A stretch of DNA of 11,687 bases from CALBMX01 sp047629095 (GTDB lineage: Bacteria; Planctomycetota; UBA1135; GCA-002686595). The notes beneath the pieces are model-generated. The model searched no databases. It saw nothing but the letters and a program-made list of their open reading frames with translations, and had not been told where the DNA came from. Below, piece after piece: positions 1 through 7,153 of the stretch (position 1 is the first letter of the stretch; each line of letters opens with the position of its first letter). The DNA lies in NCBI GenBank assembly GCA_047629095.1, contig JBLHWM010000084.1, forward strand, positions 1-11,687. Direction: 5' to 3'. Made by a program: the position numbers and the translations under genes.

Positions 1-126
1 TTCTCGCAGCACCGCTTCGTCACAACCGACGTCGAGCACGCGGCCGGACAGGGCCTGGCCAAAGCGCTCGCTAATGAAGCGCGGCCGATCCTGGCGCGTT
101 TTAAATTGAATGAACTCGCGTTTCAT
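1..126 (-). CDS. Class I SAM-dependent methyltransferase, N-terminal 42 residues (cut by window edge)
   Basis: The minus-strand frame opens with ATG at 126 and runs off the left edge without a stop. Residues 29-41 read RVLDVGCDEAVLR. This is motif I of the Rossmann-fold methyltransferases (hydrophobic-LDVGC), which binds the S-adenosylmethionine methionine and ribose part. The preceding 28 residues are basic and polar, with no signal peptide, so the protein should be cytoplasmic. The substrate cannot be read from this fragment. The start is supported by a TATACT box whose expected transcription start falls on the A of the ATG, which suggests a leaderless message. No Shine-Dalgarno is visible. 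The gene lies 55 nt downstream of the NUDIX gene on the same strand, so it could also be reached by read-through. Confidence 0.75.
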   Translation of the reverse strand, partial: MKREFIQFKTRQDRPRFISERFGQALSGRVLDVGCDEAVLRE

Positions 127-133
127 GCCCGGA

Positions 134-163
134 AGTATAGGGCTTTCGGAGCCCTAACTTCAA
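134..163 (-). promoter_or_regulatory. Sigma70-like promoter of the methyltransferase, apparently leaderless
   Basis: On the minus strand, TTGAAG (158-163) and TATACT (134-139) are separated by 18 nt. The A of the ATG at 126 lies 8 nt after the -10 box, where transcription normally starts. The mRNA may therefore begin at or next to the start codon. The assignment rests on sequence match only. Confidence 0.45.
138..156. repeat. Inverted repeat inside the methyltransferase promoter spacer
   Basis: TAGGGCT (138-144) and AGCCCTA (150-156) form a perfect 7-bp inverted repeat around TTCGG. It almost fills the gap between the proposed -35 and -10 boxes, which is a typical operator position. It also lies downstream of the NUDIX stop, so it could end that transcript, but there is no T-tract after it. 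Confidence 0.4.
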
Positions 164-181
164 GGCGCTGCGAGGGGCAGG

Positions 182-787
182 CTAGACTGGGGCGATGCGC
201 AGGTCGATGACTCGGCTTAGGGCGCTGACGGCAAGGGCGTGGGACAGGTGGCCGTCGCGGATGGCCACGGCGGCGTCTTGGAGTGGTAACGTCGTTACGT
301 GGATGTCCTCGCCTTGGTCCAAATCCAGGTCGTGGGTGAGCTGGCAGTCCTCGGCGAGCCAGTGATGGCAGAGGTTGTCCTGAAAGGCGGGATTGGGTTC
401 CACAGCACCAAGGTAGGTCCAGCGCTCGGAGGTATATCCGGTCTCTTCCCGCAACTCGCGCCGCGAGGCGTCCCCGTGCTCTTCCCCGGGGTCAACTAGG
501 CCACCTGGAATCTCGTTGCAGACGCGGTTGCGGCCGAACCGAAACTGGGTCACGATGATCAGCTCGGCGTTGGCCGGATCTTCGATGCGGCCCTTCACGG
601 CGACAATGTTGCACCACTCGGGCATCTCCAGCACCGTCCGTGGAAAGACGCGGCCCGTGCGCGGATGGCGCATGTGGTCGGTGCGCCTGCGGGCGATCAT
701 GAGGTGCTCGGCGCGCTCGCTGGAGAGCAGTTCCCAGGGGCGGATCTCGTCCTTTGGGTAGGGAGCGGGCTGTTCGTCGTTGGTCAT
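182..787 (-). CDS. NUDIX hydrolase (ADP-ribose pyrophosphatase-like)
   Basis: This 201-residue cytoplasmic protein has a complete Nudix box at residues 96-118: G96, E102, then R110-E111-L112-x-E114-E115-x-G117-Y118. This is the Mg-binding catalytic signature of enzymes that cleave nucleoside diphosphates linked to another group. The short basic strand-and-loop region before it (VTQFRFGRNRVCNEIPGG, 79-96) resembles the ADP-sugar pyrophosphatase subgroup, so ADP-ribose or a related sugar nucleotide is the likeliest substrate; this is inference. The frame stays open upstream to 961, but I place the start at ATG 787. Residues before it are arginine-rich, unrelated to the fold, and overlap the divergent gene. 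It ends in TAG. Its -10 candidate (TATTCT) lies about 30 nt upstream of the start. Confidence 0.85.
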   Translation of the reverse strand: MTNDEQPAPYPKDEIRPWELLSSERAEHLMIARRRTDHMRHPRTGRVFPRTVLEMPEWCNIVAVKGRIEDPANAELIIVTQFRFGRNRVCNEIPGGLVDPGEEHGDASRRELREETGYTSERWTYLGAVEPNPAFQDNLCHHWLAEDCQLTHDLDLDQGEDIHVTTLPLQDAAVAIRDGHLSHALAVSALSRVIDLRIAPV

Positions 788-871
788 GGTTCGGTTGGTG
801 CTTGGTCGGGGCACCACAGAATAGCGTCTTCTCCTAGGAAGGTGCGCGGTGAGCTCTATTACACTGTTGCG
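788..871. promoter_or_regulatory. Divergent promoter region between the NUDIX gene and the anchored-protein gene
   Basis: This 84-bp region holds the start regions of two divergent genes. On the minus strand TATTCT (818-823) is a fair -10 for the NUDIX gene. On the plus strand TACACT (860-865) sits 6 nt before the GTG at 872, the spacing expected for a leaderless message. No convincing -35 box was found for either. Confidence 0.35.
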
Positions 872-2443
872 GTGAAGCAAGGTGGTATCAGCAGCCGCAT
901 CCTTGGCGCGCTTCTCGTCGGCGTCATCTGCGCGGTCTCTCTCGGCACGTATCCAGGACAAGAGCCTGGGGGCGAAGTCGAAGCTATGTATTCGGCTTTA
1001 GAAGAGGGGGCAGAGGCTGCTGCCGTCGTCAAGGCGTTTACTCCGGAGCCAAGGCCCAGCTTGGGTGAAGGGAAGGTTGAAGTGGCAGCAGCCGACTCCA
1101 ACACCTCGGAACAAGCGCTGTTGGAGCTGCTCGATTCCGTCCGTACTCGTCCACAGCCGAACCAGCCGCCGCCTTTGCCGGACGGTCTTCTTGAGGCGGG
1201 GGAAGCCGGCGATTCTAGCGCCCAGAGCCCGGTCCTGGACGAGCTTGCAGCGCAGGATGAATTCGCGGCCTTGGGGCTAGGAGACAAGGTGCTGCCAGCA
1301 ACACAACTCGCTCCCAAGGTGTCCGCCCAGACGGATTCAGATACGCCACCCGAGCAGCTCTTTAATGCGACTCCGAAGTCAACCAAAGAGCTCTCCCCGG
1401 ACGCAGTCTTGGACTCCGCTAGCCTGAATTCGAAGGACCCCATAGCGCCTAAAGAGAACCCGCTCCTCCAAGCGGAGCCAATAGCACAGAGTTCGATTCA
1501 GGTACGAGAAGAGGCTCCAACGCTCTATTTAGAGTCAGCCTCTCTCGCCGGTCGCCTACTCATCGACCCAGGTGTGCCATTGGATACTCTGCGGATTGAG
1601 CTGGAAGAGTTGATGCCCGCCCACGGTGGGCAGGGCCGCCTCCTAGCAGCCGTCGTGCCAGACGACCAAGGCGTGTTTACGATTGAGGCGATTCAGCCCG
1701 GTCTCGTCGCCCTTCGCATTTCCCTTTGGGGCACCAACCGCGCCTTGATCTGGGTCGATGAGATTGAGCTTGCGGAGGGAGAGCAGCGCCTCGACCCTAG
1801 CGGTTGCGAGGTCTCTCTGTTGGGGCGGTTGCAGTCTCGCCAAGTCGAAGTTCTGGATGAGTTCGGCCTGCGCATTGAACCGGCCGTTTGCTTTCCCGTG
1901 GAGATGCGCGATCACAGCTTCGGGACACCGCGGGTGCAATCCGAACAGGTCACGCCGCGCATCTGGATGGACCGGGATGGCGTAGAGCTGCTCGTTCTCG
2001 CCCAGGACCGCGAGCCACGTCGCGTTCGCATCGATCCCGATTCCGTGGACGCGGGCCAGCCCCTAGCCGTGGCTTTGAAGCGCCAGCGCGTGCGCTCCCT
2101 CGAGCTGCGCTTCCTGGATCGCGAACTGCTGGAAGGGCTGCCCGCTGGTTTTCGATTGCAGGCGCAGCTGAAACGAAGCAACGGGCTCGTATTCCCTTGG
2201 GATCAAGAGCGCCACCAGGGCGAGTTCGACGCCAAGGGGAAGCTGCGCCTGGAGCCCGCCGACGGCGGCCAGTTCGAAGTACACCTGGGCCTGCTATCCC
2301 CGAGCGGTGTGTGGCGGCCTCTGAACCGGCTCCCCGAGCTCGTCGAGATCGAACCCGCAAGCGCAGCGGGTGGGGCCGAGTCCGGCGCGGTGCAAGTCTT
2401 ACACCTACGCGGCTTCTCCGATTCTCTTGGCGTACCTAAGTAG
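872..2443 (+). CDS. Membrane-anchored protein with disordered linker and carboxypeptidase-regulatory-like beta domain, function unknown
   Basis: The protein has 523 residues if GTG at 872 is the start. The frame is open back to 665, but the upstream part overlaps the divergent NUDIX gene. The GTG start puts a short basic N-terminus (K2, R9) right before a hydrophobic segment at about 10-26 (ILGALLVGVICAVSLG), as expected for a signal anchor. The only Cys there does not fit a lipobox. Residues about 30-220 are rich in Glu, Ala, Pro, Ser and Gln, and are probably disordered. Residues about 223-306 look like a carboxypeptidase-regulatory/Ig-like beta sandwich: SLAGRLLIDPG, then GVFTIEAIQPG, then LRISLWG. 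The remaining ~200 residues have alternating beta patterns without a motif I recognise. The likely site is the outer face of the inner membrane. Its 3' end lies 3 nt from the convergent GNAT gene. It ends in TAG. I cannot assign a function. Confidence 0.7.
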   Translation: MKQGGISSRILGALLVGVICAVSLGTYPGQEPGGEVEAMYSALEEGAEAAAVVKAFTPEPRPSLGEGKVEVAAADSNTSEQALLELLDSVRTRPQPNQPPPLPDGLLEAGEAGDSSAQSPVLDELAAQDEFAALGLGDKVLPATQLAPKVSAQTDSDTPPEQLFNATPKSTKELSPDAVLDSASLNSKDPIAPKENPLLQAEPIAQSSIQVREEAPTLYLESASLAGRLLIDPGVPLDTLRIELEELMPAHGGQGRLLAAVVPDDQGVFTIEAIQPGLVALRISLWGTNRALIWVDEIELAEGEQRLDPSGCEVSLLGRLQSRQVEVLDEFGLRIEPAVCFPVEMRDHSFGTPRVQSEQVTPRIWMDRDGVELLVLAQDREPRRVRIDPDSVDAGQPLAVALKRQRVRSLELRFLDRELLEGLPAGFRLQAQLKRSNGLVFPWDQERHQGEFDAKGKLRLEPADGGQFEVHLGLLSPSGVWRPLNRLPELVEIEPASAAGGAESGAVQVLHLRGFSDSLGVPK

Positions 2444-2446
2444 GCG

Positions 2447-3172
2447 CTAGAAGCCTGCTAAAGGCGCTGCTGGGGGAATCACGGCAACCGGCTGTCCCAT
2501 GGCATCCCATGTGGAAAGGCCCAGCTCCGATTTGGCGCGCCAAGGCGCCCGCTCAAACTCATCCCGCAGCATGGAGTAGACCTTGGCATCCCGGCGCTGG
2601 CTAGGGTCCGCGTCGTTTGGGTAGGCGATCGAGCGCCGCGTAGTGCCCTCGTATTGAAAGCCGAGCATCTTGGCGATGCTCTCGCTGCTCGTGTTTGCCG
2701 GCTCCATACGGATGACCATGCGCTCGAGGGGGCGGAAGCGAAAGGCGACGACCGTCAGTGCGCTGACGCTCTCGGTGACGTAGCCATTGCCCTCGTGCGC
2801 TTGTCCAATCCAGTACCCCAGCTCCATGGGACCGCTCCCGTCGCTGTCTGCCTCCCGCGAGTTGCCGGCCGGATGCAGGCCCGTTCCGCCCAGCAACTGA
2901 CCGGTAGCCCGGCAGAAGATGCCCATCACCAGATTCCTGTCCGCATCGTATTCCGAGCGGAAGCCCAGGATGAGATCGATCTTCTGCTCCAGGGTCTGTG
3001 GTTCATATTGAATCCAGGGCATAAAAGTGCCTAGGTGTTCGGCGTTGCTTGCGACGGTGGAGCGCAGGACTTCCGCGTCGTCCGGATTGTAGCCTCGCAG
3101 GCACAGGCGCTCAGTCTCCATGCGGTGGGGGATGCGGCGCCTTTGGGGGCGGTCATTCGGGGCGATGTTCAT
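2447..3172 (-). CDS. GNAT-family N-acetyltransferase (RimJ/RimL type)
   Basis: The 241-residue protein has the order typical of RimJ/RimL-like acetyltransferases: METERLCLRGYNPDDAEVL at 18-36 (first strand and helix), LGGTGLHP at 94-101, and MELGYWIGQAHEGNGYVTE at 116-134. The last includes the acetyl-CoA pyrophosphate loop Q124-A-H-E-G-N-G130. A late motif, ANTSSESIAKMLGFQYEG (159-176), is the usual RimJ/L C-terminal signature. These enzymes move acetyl from acetyl-CoA to a protein N-terminus or a small-molecule amine; the substrate here is unknown. About 30 residues at the C-terminus, rich in Ala and Pro, go beyond the domain. The frame is open upstream to 3511 but would overlap the divergent lipoprotein gene. 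ATG 3172 is preferred because TATAAA lies 6 nt before it. ATG at 3121 is a possible alternative. No Shine-Dalgarno is seen. It ends in TAG. Confidence 0.85.
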   Translation of the reverse strand: MNIAPNDRPQRRRIPHRMETERLCLRGYNPDDAEVLRSTVASNAEHLGTFMPWIQYEPQTLEQKIDLILGFRSEYDADRNLVMGIFCRATGQLLGGTGLHPAGNSREADSDGSGPMELGYWIGQAHEGNGYVTESVSALTVVAFRFRPLERMVIRMEPANTSSESIAKMLGFQYEGTTRRSIAYPNDADPSQRRDAKVYSMLRDEFERAPWRAKSELGLSTWDAMGQPVAVIPPAAPLAGF

Positions 3173-3281
3173 GACATGTTTATAGGAAAGACTAGGCGGG
3201 CAGAAAAGGCCTCTTAGGGGTCTCTTGGGTTGTGGCCGTCGAGTAGATTGAGGCTCTATTAGCTTCTCTATCCCCTTCATT
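3173..3281. promoter_or_regulatory. Divergent promoter region between GNAT and CRTAC1-type lipoprotein genes
   Basis: This 109-bp region separates two divergent starts. On the minus strand TATAAA (3179-3184) stands 6 nt before the GNAT ATG, again a leaderless arrangement. On the plus strand TTGAGG (3248-3253) and TATCCC (3269-3274), 15 nt apart, are weak boxes 7 nt before ATG 3282. Neither start has a Shine-Dalgarno. The plus-strand assignment is tentative. Confidence 0.3.
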
Positions 3282-6170
3282 ATGTCTACGCTCCAGAAAA
3301 GTCGCGGCCCACTCGGGCTCTTTCTACTCGCTCTCTCTGCATGCTCGGAGGGCGCACCAACGGTCGAAATAGGGGGGGGGCCAGCTCCCGAAACAAGCAT
3401 CGAGTCAAGGGCAGGCGCGGCGCAGATGCCGGGCGACGTGACCGTGGTCTCGCCGACAAAGCCCGTCAAGCTGATGGACCACGTCGAGGACTTCTCCGAG
3501 GCAGTCGCCAATCGCTTCGTGGCTTTTGCAGTCGAATTGAAGCGCAGGGACTTCCAAAAAGCGGCGGCCTGGATCGACGAGGATTTCGTGGGCCATGGCC
3601 TGTTCGGCGACTACGCCAATCTAGAGTCCGAGCGCGAGCTCGGGGCCACGCGCAAGACCTTTGATGTGGACGCTGCGCCGGTGCTCTCCAAGACCGATTG
3701 GCTCGCCCAGATCCAAGGCGCCATTGGCCCATGGCAGCGGGTCGAGGCCGTGGTCTTCAAGGTCAAGGGCGCTGAGTTCCAAGTCGGTCTGCCCCAGTGG
3801 GGCAAGGTTCGATTCAAGGTCTCGTTTCTGGGCACATCCGCTGAGGGCGGCCCGGTTGCAGCGACCTTCTGGACTTGGGCCCGCGTCGAGAAGAGGCGGG
3901 GCGAGTGGAGCTTGCACCAGCTCGAGGTCACCTCGGCGGTGATCGACGAGCGCGACGCGCCGCTCTTCACCAACGTGTCCACTTCCACGGGCCTTGCCAA
4001 GAGCGGCATTCGCTTTGGGAAGCCGGGCAATACGCGCTTTGCCTGGCAAGGTGTGGCGGGCGGTGACGTGGATGGGGACGGGCGTTGGGACCTGTTCCTA
4101 CCCTCCCAAACCCAGAACTTCCTGTACATGGGCCAACCGGACGGCAGCTTTGAGGACGAAGCCGAGGACTATGGCGTGGCGCGGCCCGCCGGTGGAACAG
4201 CGAGCCTGTTTCTAGACTTCGACAACGATGGCGACCAGGATCTGTTCGTAGCAGACGAGGGCTGGGTCGGCCTGGGCAAGCAGACCCAGGGCAACCCGCT
4301 GCGGCTCTACGTGAACGAGGGCGAGCAGTTTGTGGAGCGCGGCGCGCAGCTGGGGTTTGGCGGCCACATGGCGGCCTACACCCTAACGGCACTCGACTAC
4401 GACTTGGACGGCTTCGTGGACATCTTCGTGAGCAACTACGGGGTCCAGAACAAAGAGAACAACAACGACTGGCTCGACGCGACGAACGGCGCGAAGAACG
4501 TGCTCTTCCGCAACCTGGGCGGCAAGGGTTTCGAGAATGTAGCCGAAGCAGCAGGTCTCGATGATGGCCGTTGGAGCTACGCCTCGGCCGCCGCCGATTT
4601 CGACGGCGATGGTGACACAGACCTGAGCGTGGTGAACGACTACGGCCTGAATGCCCTGCTCCAAAACGACGGAAAGGGTGGTTTTGAGAATCGCGCGGAA
4701 GACTGGGATGTCGGTGACCGCGGCAATGGCATGGGCACCATGTGGGGCGACTTCAACAGCGACGGACGCCTTGACCTGTATGTGGCGAACATGTCGTCCA
4801 CGGCCGGCAACCGGATCCTGGGACGGATGCAAGGCAAGGACACAGAAGAGGTCAAGGGGCTCTTTAAGATGGCCGCGGGCAACTCCATTTTCTTGGCCCA
4901 AGAGGACGGCAGCTTTGCGCGCCAAGATGGGAATCTCGGCGGCGTCGGCGCGTCCTGGGCATGGTGTCCTCTGACCATGGACTTGGACTTAGACGGGCAT
5001 CTGGATATCTACAACTGCTCCGGCTACGTCTCCGGCGACTCCGCCGAGGACACCTGAAGCACCTACTGGCGCCACGTGGTGGCGTCCTCAGTTGATGCGG
5101 AGAAGGAGGAGTCGATCCTGCGGGGTCAGGACGTGAACTCTTCGTCCTTTACTAGCTTTCACAGCGGGCAGATGTTCGCGGATGGCTTGAGCTTCAGCGG
5201 TTTCGAGCGCAACAAGGTATTCATTGGCCGCGGTGACGGAAGCTTTGCGGACCTGTCCAACCTGTCCGGTGCCGACACGCCCAGGGACAGCCGCGGCGCG
5301 GTGTGGGCCGACTTCGACGACGACGGCGACGCAGACATCTTCGTGCACAACCTGCAGCGCGAGCGACACGACCTCTACCGCAATGACATCCACACCCCCG
5401 GCTCCGACGAAGCTGGCTTTCTGAAGGTCCGCCTGCGCGCCACAGCTCTGCAGTACGAGGCCATCGGCGCAACCGTGACCGTCAGCGGCCCATGGGGCAA
5501 GACCAGCCAGGTCCTATCCAGGGGCGCCGGCTTCAACTCCTGCCAGGTTCCCGAGCTGATCTTTGGACTGGGCGCAAACAAGGTTGGCCAGGTCGAAGTG
5601 CTCTGGCCCGGTGGCCATGTGGATGACTTTGGCGAGCTCGAATCCGGCACCCGCGCGCTGCTCGAAGAGGGCGGTGAATGGACGGCGTTCGAGTCCCTGC
5701 CGCGCACCCTGCCCGACCCCAAGCCGCCTGGCTTAATGGTGGAGTCCGGGGACCTGATCAAGAAGCTGATCCTGGCTGACGAGAACGGTGAGCGTTATGT
5801 GCTGGACCTAGAGCAGCTCACGGCTGACGGGACGCCGGTCTTTCTCAATCTCTGGGCGAGCTATTGCCCGGGTTGCGTGGCGGAGCTCCCCCTGCTCAAG
5901 CAGAGGGCCGCGTCCGGTGAGATGCGGGTGGTGACGGTGAGCATGGATCCCGAGAGCTCGAAGCCTGCGGCGAAGGCGCTGTTGGCCCGCTTCGGGGATC
6001 CCTTCACCCAGCTCTACCTGCCCGAGCGTGCCTTTGACGAGGAAGCTGGGCCGGACGAGCTCCTACCCGAGCAGCTGTTTGACCTCGAGCGACTCGCGAT
6101 CCCGAGCACGATTGTGGTGGGCAAGGGCGGCCGCATCGAGGCCGTGATCCGCGGTCAGCTCCGGGAATAG
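3282..6170 (+). CDS. CRTAC1-type FG-GAP/UnbV lipoprotein with C-terminal thioredoxin domain, interrupted by one in-frame TGA
   Basis: Read through the TGA at codon 592, this gives 962 residues. The N-terminus is a lipoprotein signal: K6/R8, hydrophobic LGLFLLALSAC, lipobox L18-S-A-C21, then Ser at +2. Residues about 65-230 may be an NTF2/SnoaL-like domain (weak call). FG-GAP/VCBS calcium-type repeats (DxDxDGxxD) start near residues 262, 312, 372, 439, 490, 567 and 677. The ASPIC/UnbV domain spans about 714-798, and a TlpA/ResA-like thioredoxin domain about 826-960, with C862-P-G-C865 and the cis-proline region AIPSTIVV (939-946). The TGA falls between repeats 6 and 7. The frame is unchanged after it, and the next residues (STYWRHVV) continue the same family. 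The downstream half has no Shine-Dalgarno and would start mid-domain (GTG 5076), so I do not treat it as a separate gene. Options are selenocysteine, readthrough, or a recently broken gene. If TGA stops, the product is a 591-residue lipoprotein without UnbV and thioredoxin. It ends in TAG. Confidence 0.8.
3372..3380 (+). repeat. Nine-G homopolymer within the lipoprotein coding region
   Basis: Nine consecutive G encode Gly31-Gly33, ten residues after the lipidated cysteine. A one-base slip would shift the frame of nearly the whole gene. Here the tract is in the on configuration. It could be a slippage (phase-variation) tract or simply a chance run. Confidence 0.6.
5055..5086 (+). promoter_or_regulatory. 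In-frame TGA followed by a SECIS-like hairpin
   Basis: TGA (5055-5057) is followed after 10 nt by an 8-bp stem. GGCGCCAC (5068-5075) pairs with GTGGCGTC (5079-5086) around a GTG triloop, with one G-U pair. The loop starts 18 nt after the TGA and begins with G. Bacterial selenocysteine insertion elements are hairpins just after the UGA; in E. coli fdhF the minimal hairpin starts about 11 nt downstream and has G and U in the loop. The bulged U of the E. coli element is not obvious here. Both arms are coding sequence in the continuing frame. There is no T-tract, so it is not an intrinsic terminator. Confidence 0.45.
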
Positions 6171-6197
6171 CGCAGGGAGCCTCTTGAGCCTGGGAAG

Positions 6198-6235
6198 CCG
6201 CATTCTTGACCTCGGTTTGGAATGCGGTGCTTTTT
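6198..6235 (+). terminator. Rho-independent terminator after the lipoprotein gene
   Basis: CCGCATTC (6198-6205) pairs perfectly with GAATGCGG (6220-6227) around a 14-nt loop and is followed by TGC and five T (6231-6235). It lies 27 nt after the TAG at 6170. This marks the true end of the transcription unit and supports the two halves on either side of the TGA being one gene. Confidence 0.8.
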
Positions 6236-6265
6236 CGCCAGCTTCTAGAGCGCGTGCTCCCCGGC

Positions 6266-6286
6266 GGGAATCGGATTCCCCATAAT
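6266..6286 (+). promoter_or_regulatory. Candidate promoter with operator palindrome for the dprE2-dprE1-yihY unit
   Basis: GGGAATC-G-GATTCCC (6266-6280) is a perfect 7+7 inverted repeat around one base. It directly abuts CATAAT (6281-6286), a 5/6 match to the -10 consensus. No good -35 box is visible, so activity may depend on an activator or the call may be wrong. It would give a leader of about 87 nt before the TTG at 6380. The rest of the 6171-6379 gap shows only the upstream terminator. Confidence 0.35.
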
Positions 6287-6379
6287 GCTGCAGTCTCTGC
6301 TTAGGCGCGACGCAGCTCTGTCCGATGTTCTGCGAAGAAGCCCCGCTCATCCCCCAAATCACTGCCCAAGCTACGCACC

Positions 6380-7153
6380 TTGTCCTCTCCAACACCGACC
6401 ACCTCTCCGTCCGAAACAACTGCCTCGAAACGCGCCATTGTGGTGGGGGCGAGCTCCGGAATGGGGGCCGAGCTGGTAAAGCGCCTAGCCGCTGACGGCT
6501 GGCATGTGGCAGCCATCGCAAGGCGCGAGCAGCCCCTCAAGGAGCTCAAGTCGGGAGCGCCCGCGGGCGCCGTCCACGTACACGCCCACGACGTGACCAA
6601 CACCGGCGAGATCCCCGCTCTTTTCGAAGAGATCGTGCGCGAACTCGGCGGCCTGGACCTGTTCATCTACGCCGCTGGTGTGATGCCCGAGGTCGAAGCC
6701 GAGGAGTACAACACCGAGAAGGACTTCTTGCAGTTCGCCGTGAACCTCGGTGGCTGCGTGGCGTGGACCAACGAGGTCGCGCTCTACATGCAGAGCGCTC
6801 GTGCGGGAACGATCGTGGGCATCTCGTCGATCGCCGGCGATCGCGGCCGCAAGCCGAACCCCGCGTACCACACCTCGAAGGCCGCCATGAGCACCTACCT
6901 CGAGAGCCTGCGCAACCGTCTGAGCTCCTATGACGTGCACGTCTGCACGATCAAGCCCGGCACGGTCCTGACTCCGATGACGGAGGGTATGGATGACCTG
7001 AAGTGGCCGATTCCTGTGGAGGCGGCCGTCAGCGACATCCTCAAGGCGATCGAGAAGAAGAAGAACACAGCCTACGTTCCCTTCCGCTGGCAGCTGGTGT
7101 CGCTCATCATCCAGCACATTCCGTCCATGGTCTTCCGCAAGCTGAACTTCTAA
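6380..7153 (+). CDS. dprE2: Short-chain dehydrogenase, DprE2-like polyprenyl-phospho-2-ketoribose reductase
   Basis: This is a classical SDR of 257 residues. It has the NAD(P)-binding loop G23-ASS-G27-M-G29, the AAG motif (98-100), and the catalytic set N122 (VNLGG), S150 (ISSIAG), Y163 and K167 (YHTSK). The C-terminus (about 234-257, RWQLVSLIIQHIP...) is hydrophobic and basic, suggesting it sits on the membrane near a lipid substrate. DprE2 uses NADH to reduce the 2-keto intermediate made by DprE1, giving decaprenyl-phospho-arabinose. The specific call rests mainly on the DprE1-like gene that overlaps it by 1 nt (TAATG); the fold alone would only say SDR. The start is TTG 6380. The stop at 6302 limits the frame and there is no ATG or GTG before the cofactor loop. 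No Shine-Dalgarno is seen. It ends in TAA. Confidence 0.7.
   Translation: MSSPTPTTSPSETTASKRAIVVGASSGMGAELVKRLAADGWHVAAIARREQPLKELKSGAPAGAVHVHAHDVTNTGEIPALFEEIVRELGGLDLFIYAAGVMPEVEAEEYNTEKDFLQFAVNLGGCVAWTNEVALYMQSARAGTIVGISSIAGDRGRKPNPAYHTSKAAMSTYLESLRNRLSSYDVHVCTIKPGTVLTPMTEGMDDLKWPIPVEAAVSDILKAIEKKKNTAYVPFRWQLVSLIIQHIPSMVFRKLNF

Noticed and set aside
665..871. N-terminal extension of the anchored protein to 665
   Set aside because: It would overlap the NUDIX gene on the other strand and would bury the signal anchor at residue 79. The GTG at 872 gives a normal signal-anchor N-terminus.
788..961. N-terminal extension of the NUDIX protein
   Set aside because: These 58 residues are Arg/Ala-rich shadow of the divergent gene and add nothing to the fold.
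3173..3511. N-terminal extension of the GNAT protein
   Set aside because: It overlaps the lipoprotein signal region on the other strand and is low-complexity. The RimJ/L domain starts only after ATG 3172.
3611..4129. Long minus-strand frames opposite the FG-GAP gene
   Set aside because: They are Arg/Ser/Pro-rich antisense shadows of a high-GC gene with clear domain structure on the plus strand.
5076..6170. Independent 364-residue gene starting at GTG 5076
   Set aside because: It has no Shine-Dalgarno or promoter, starts inside the hairpin and in the middle of a conserved family stretch, and is exactly in frame with the upstream gene. It is better read as the continuation past the TGA.
6285..6479. 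64-residue ORF before the SDR
   Set aside because: There is no ribosome site, it overlaps the SDR start in another frame, and it has shadow-like composition.
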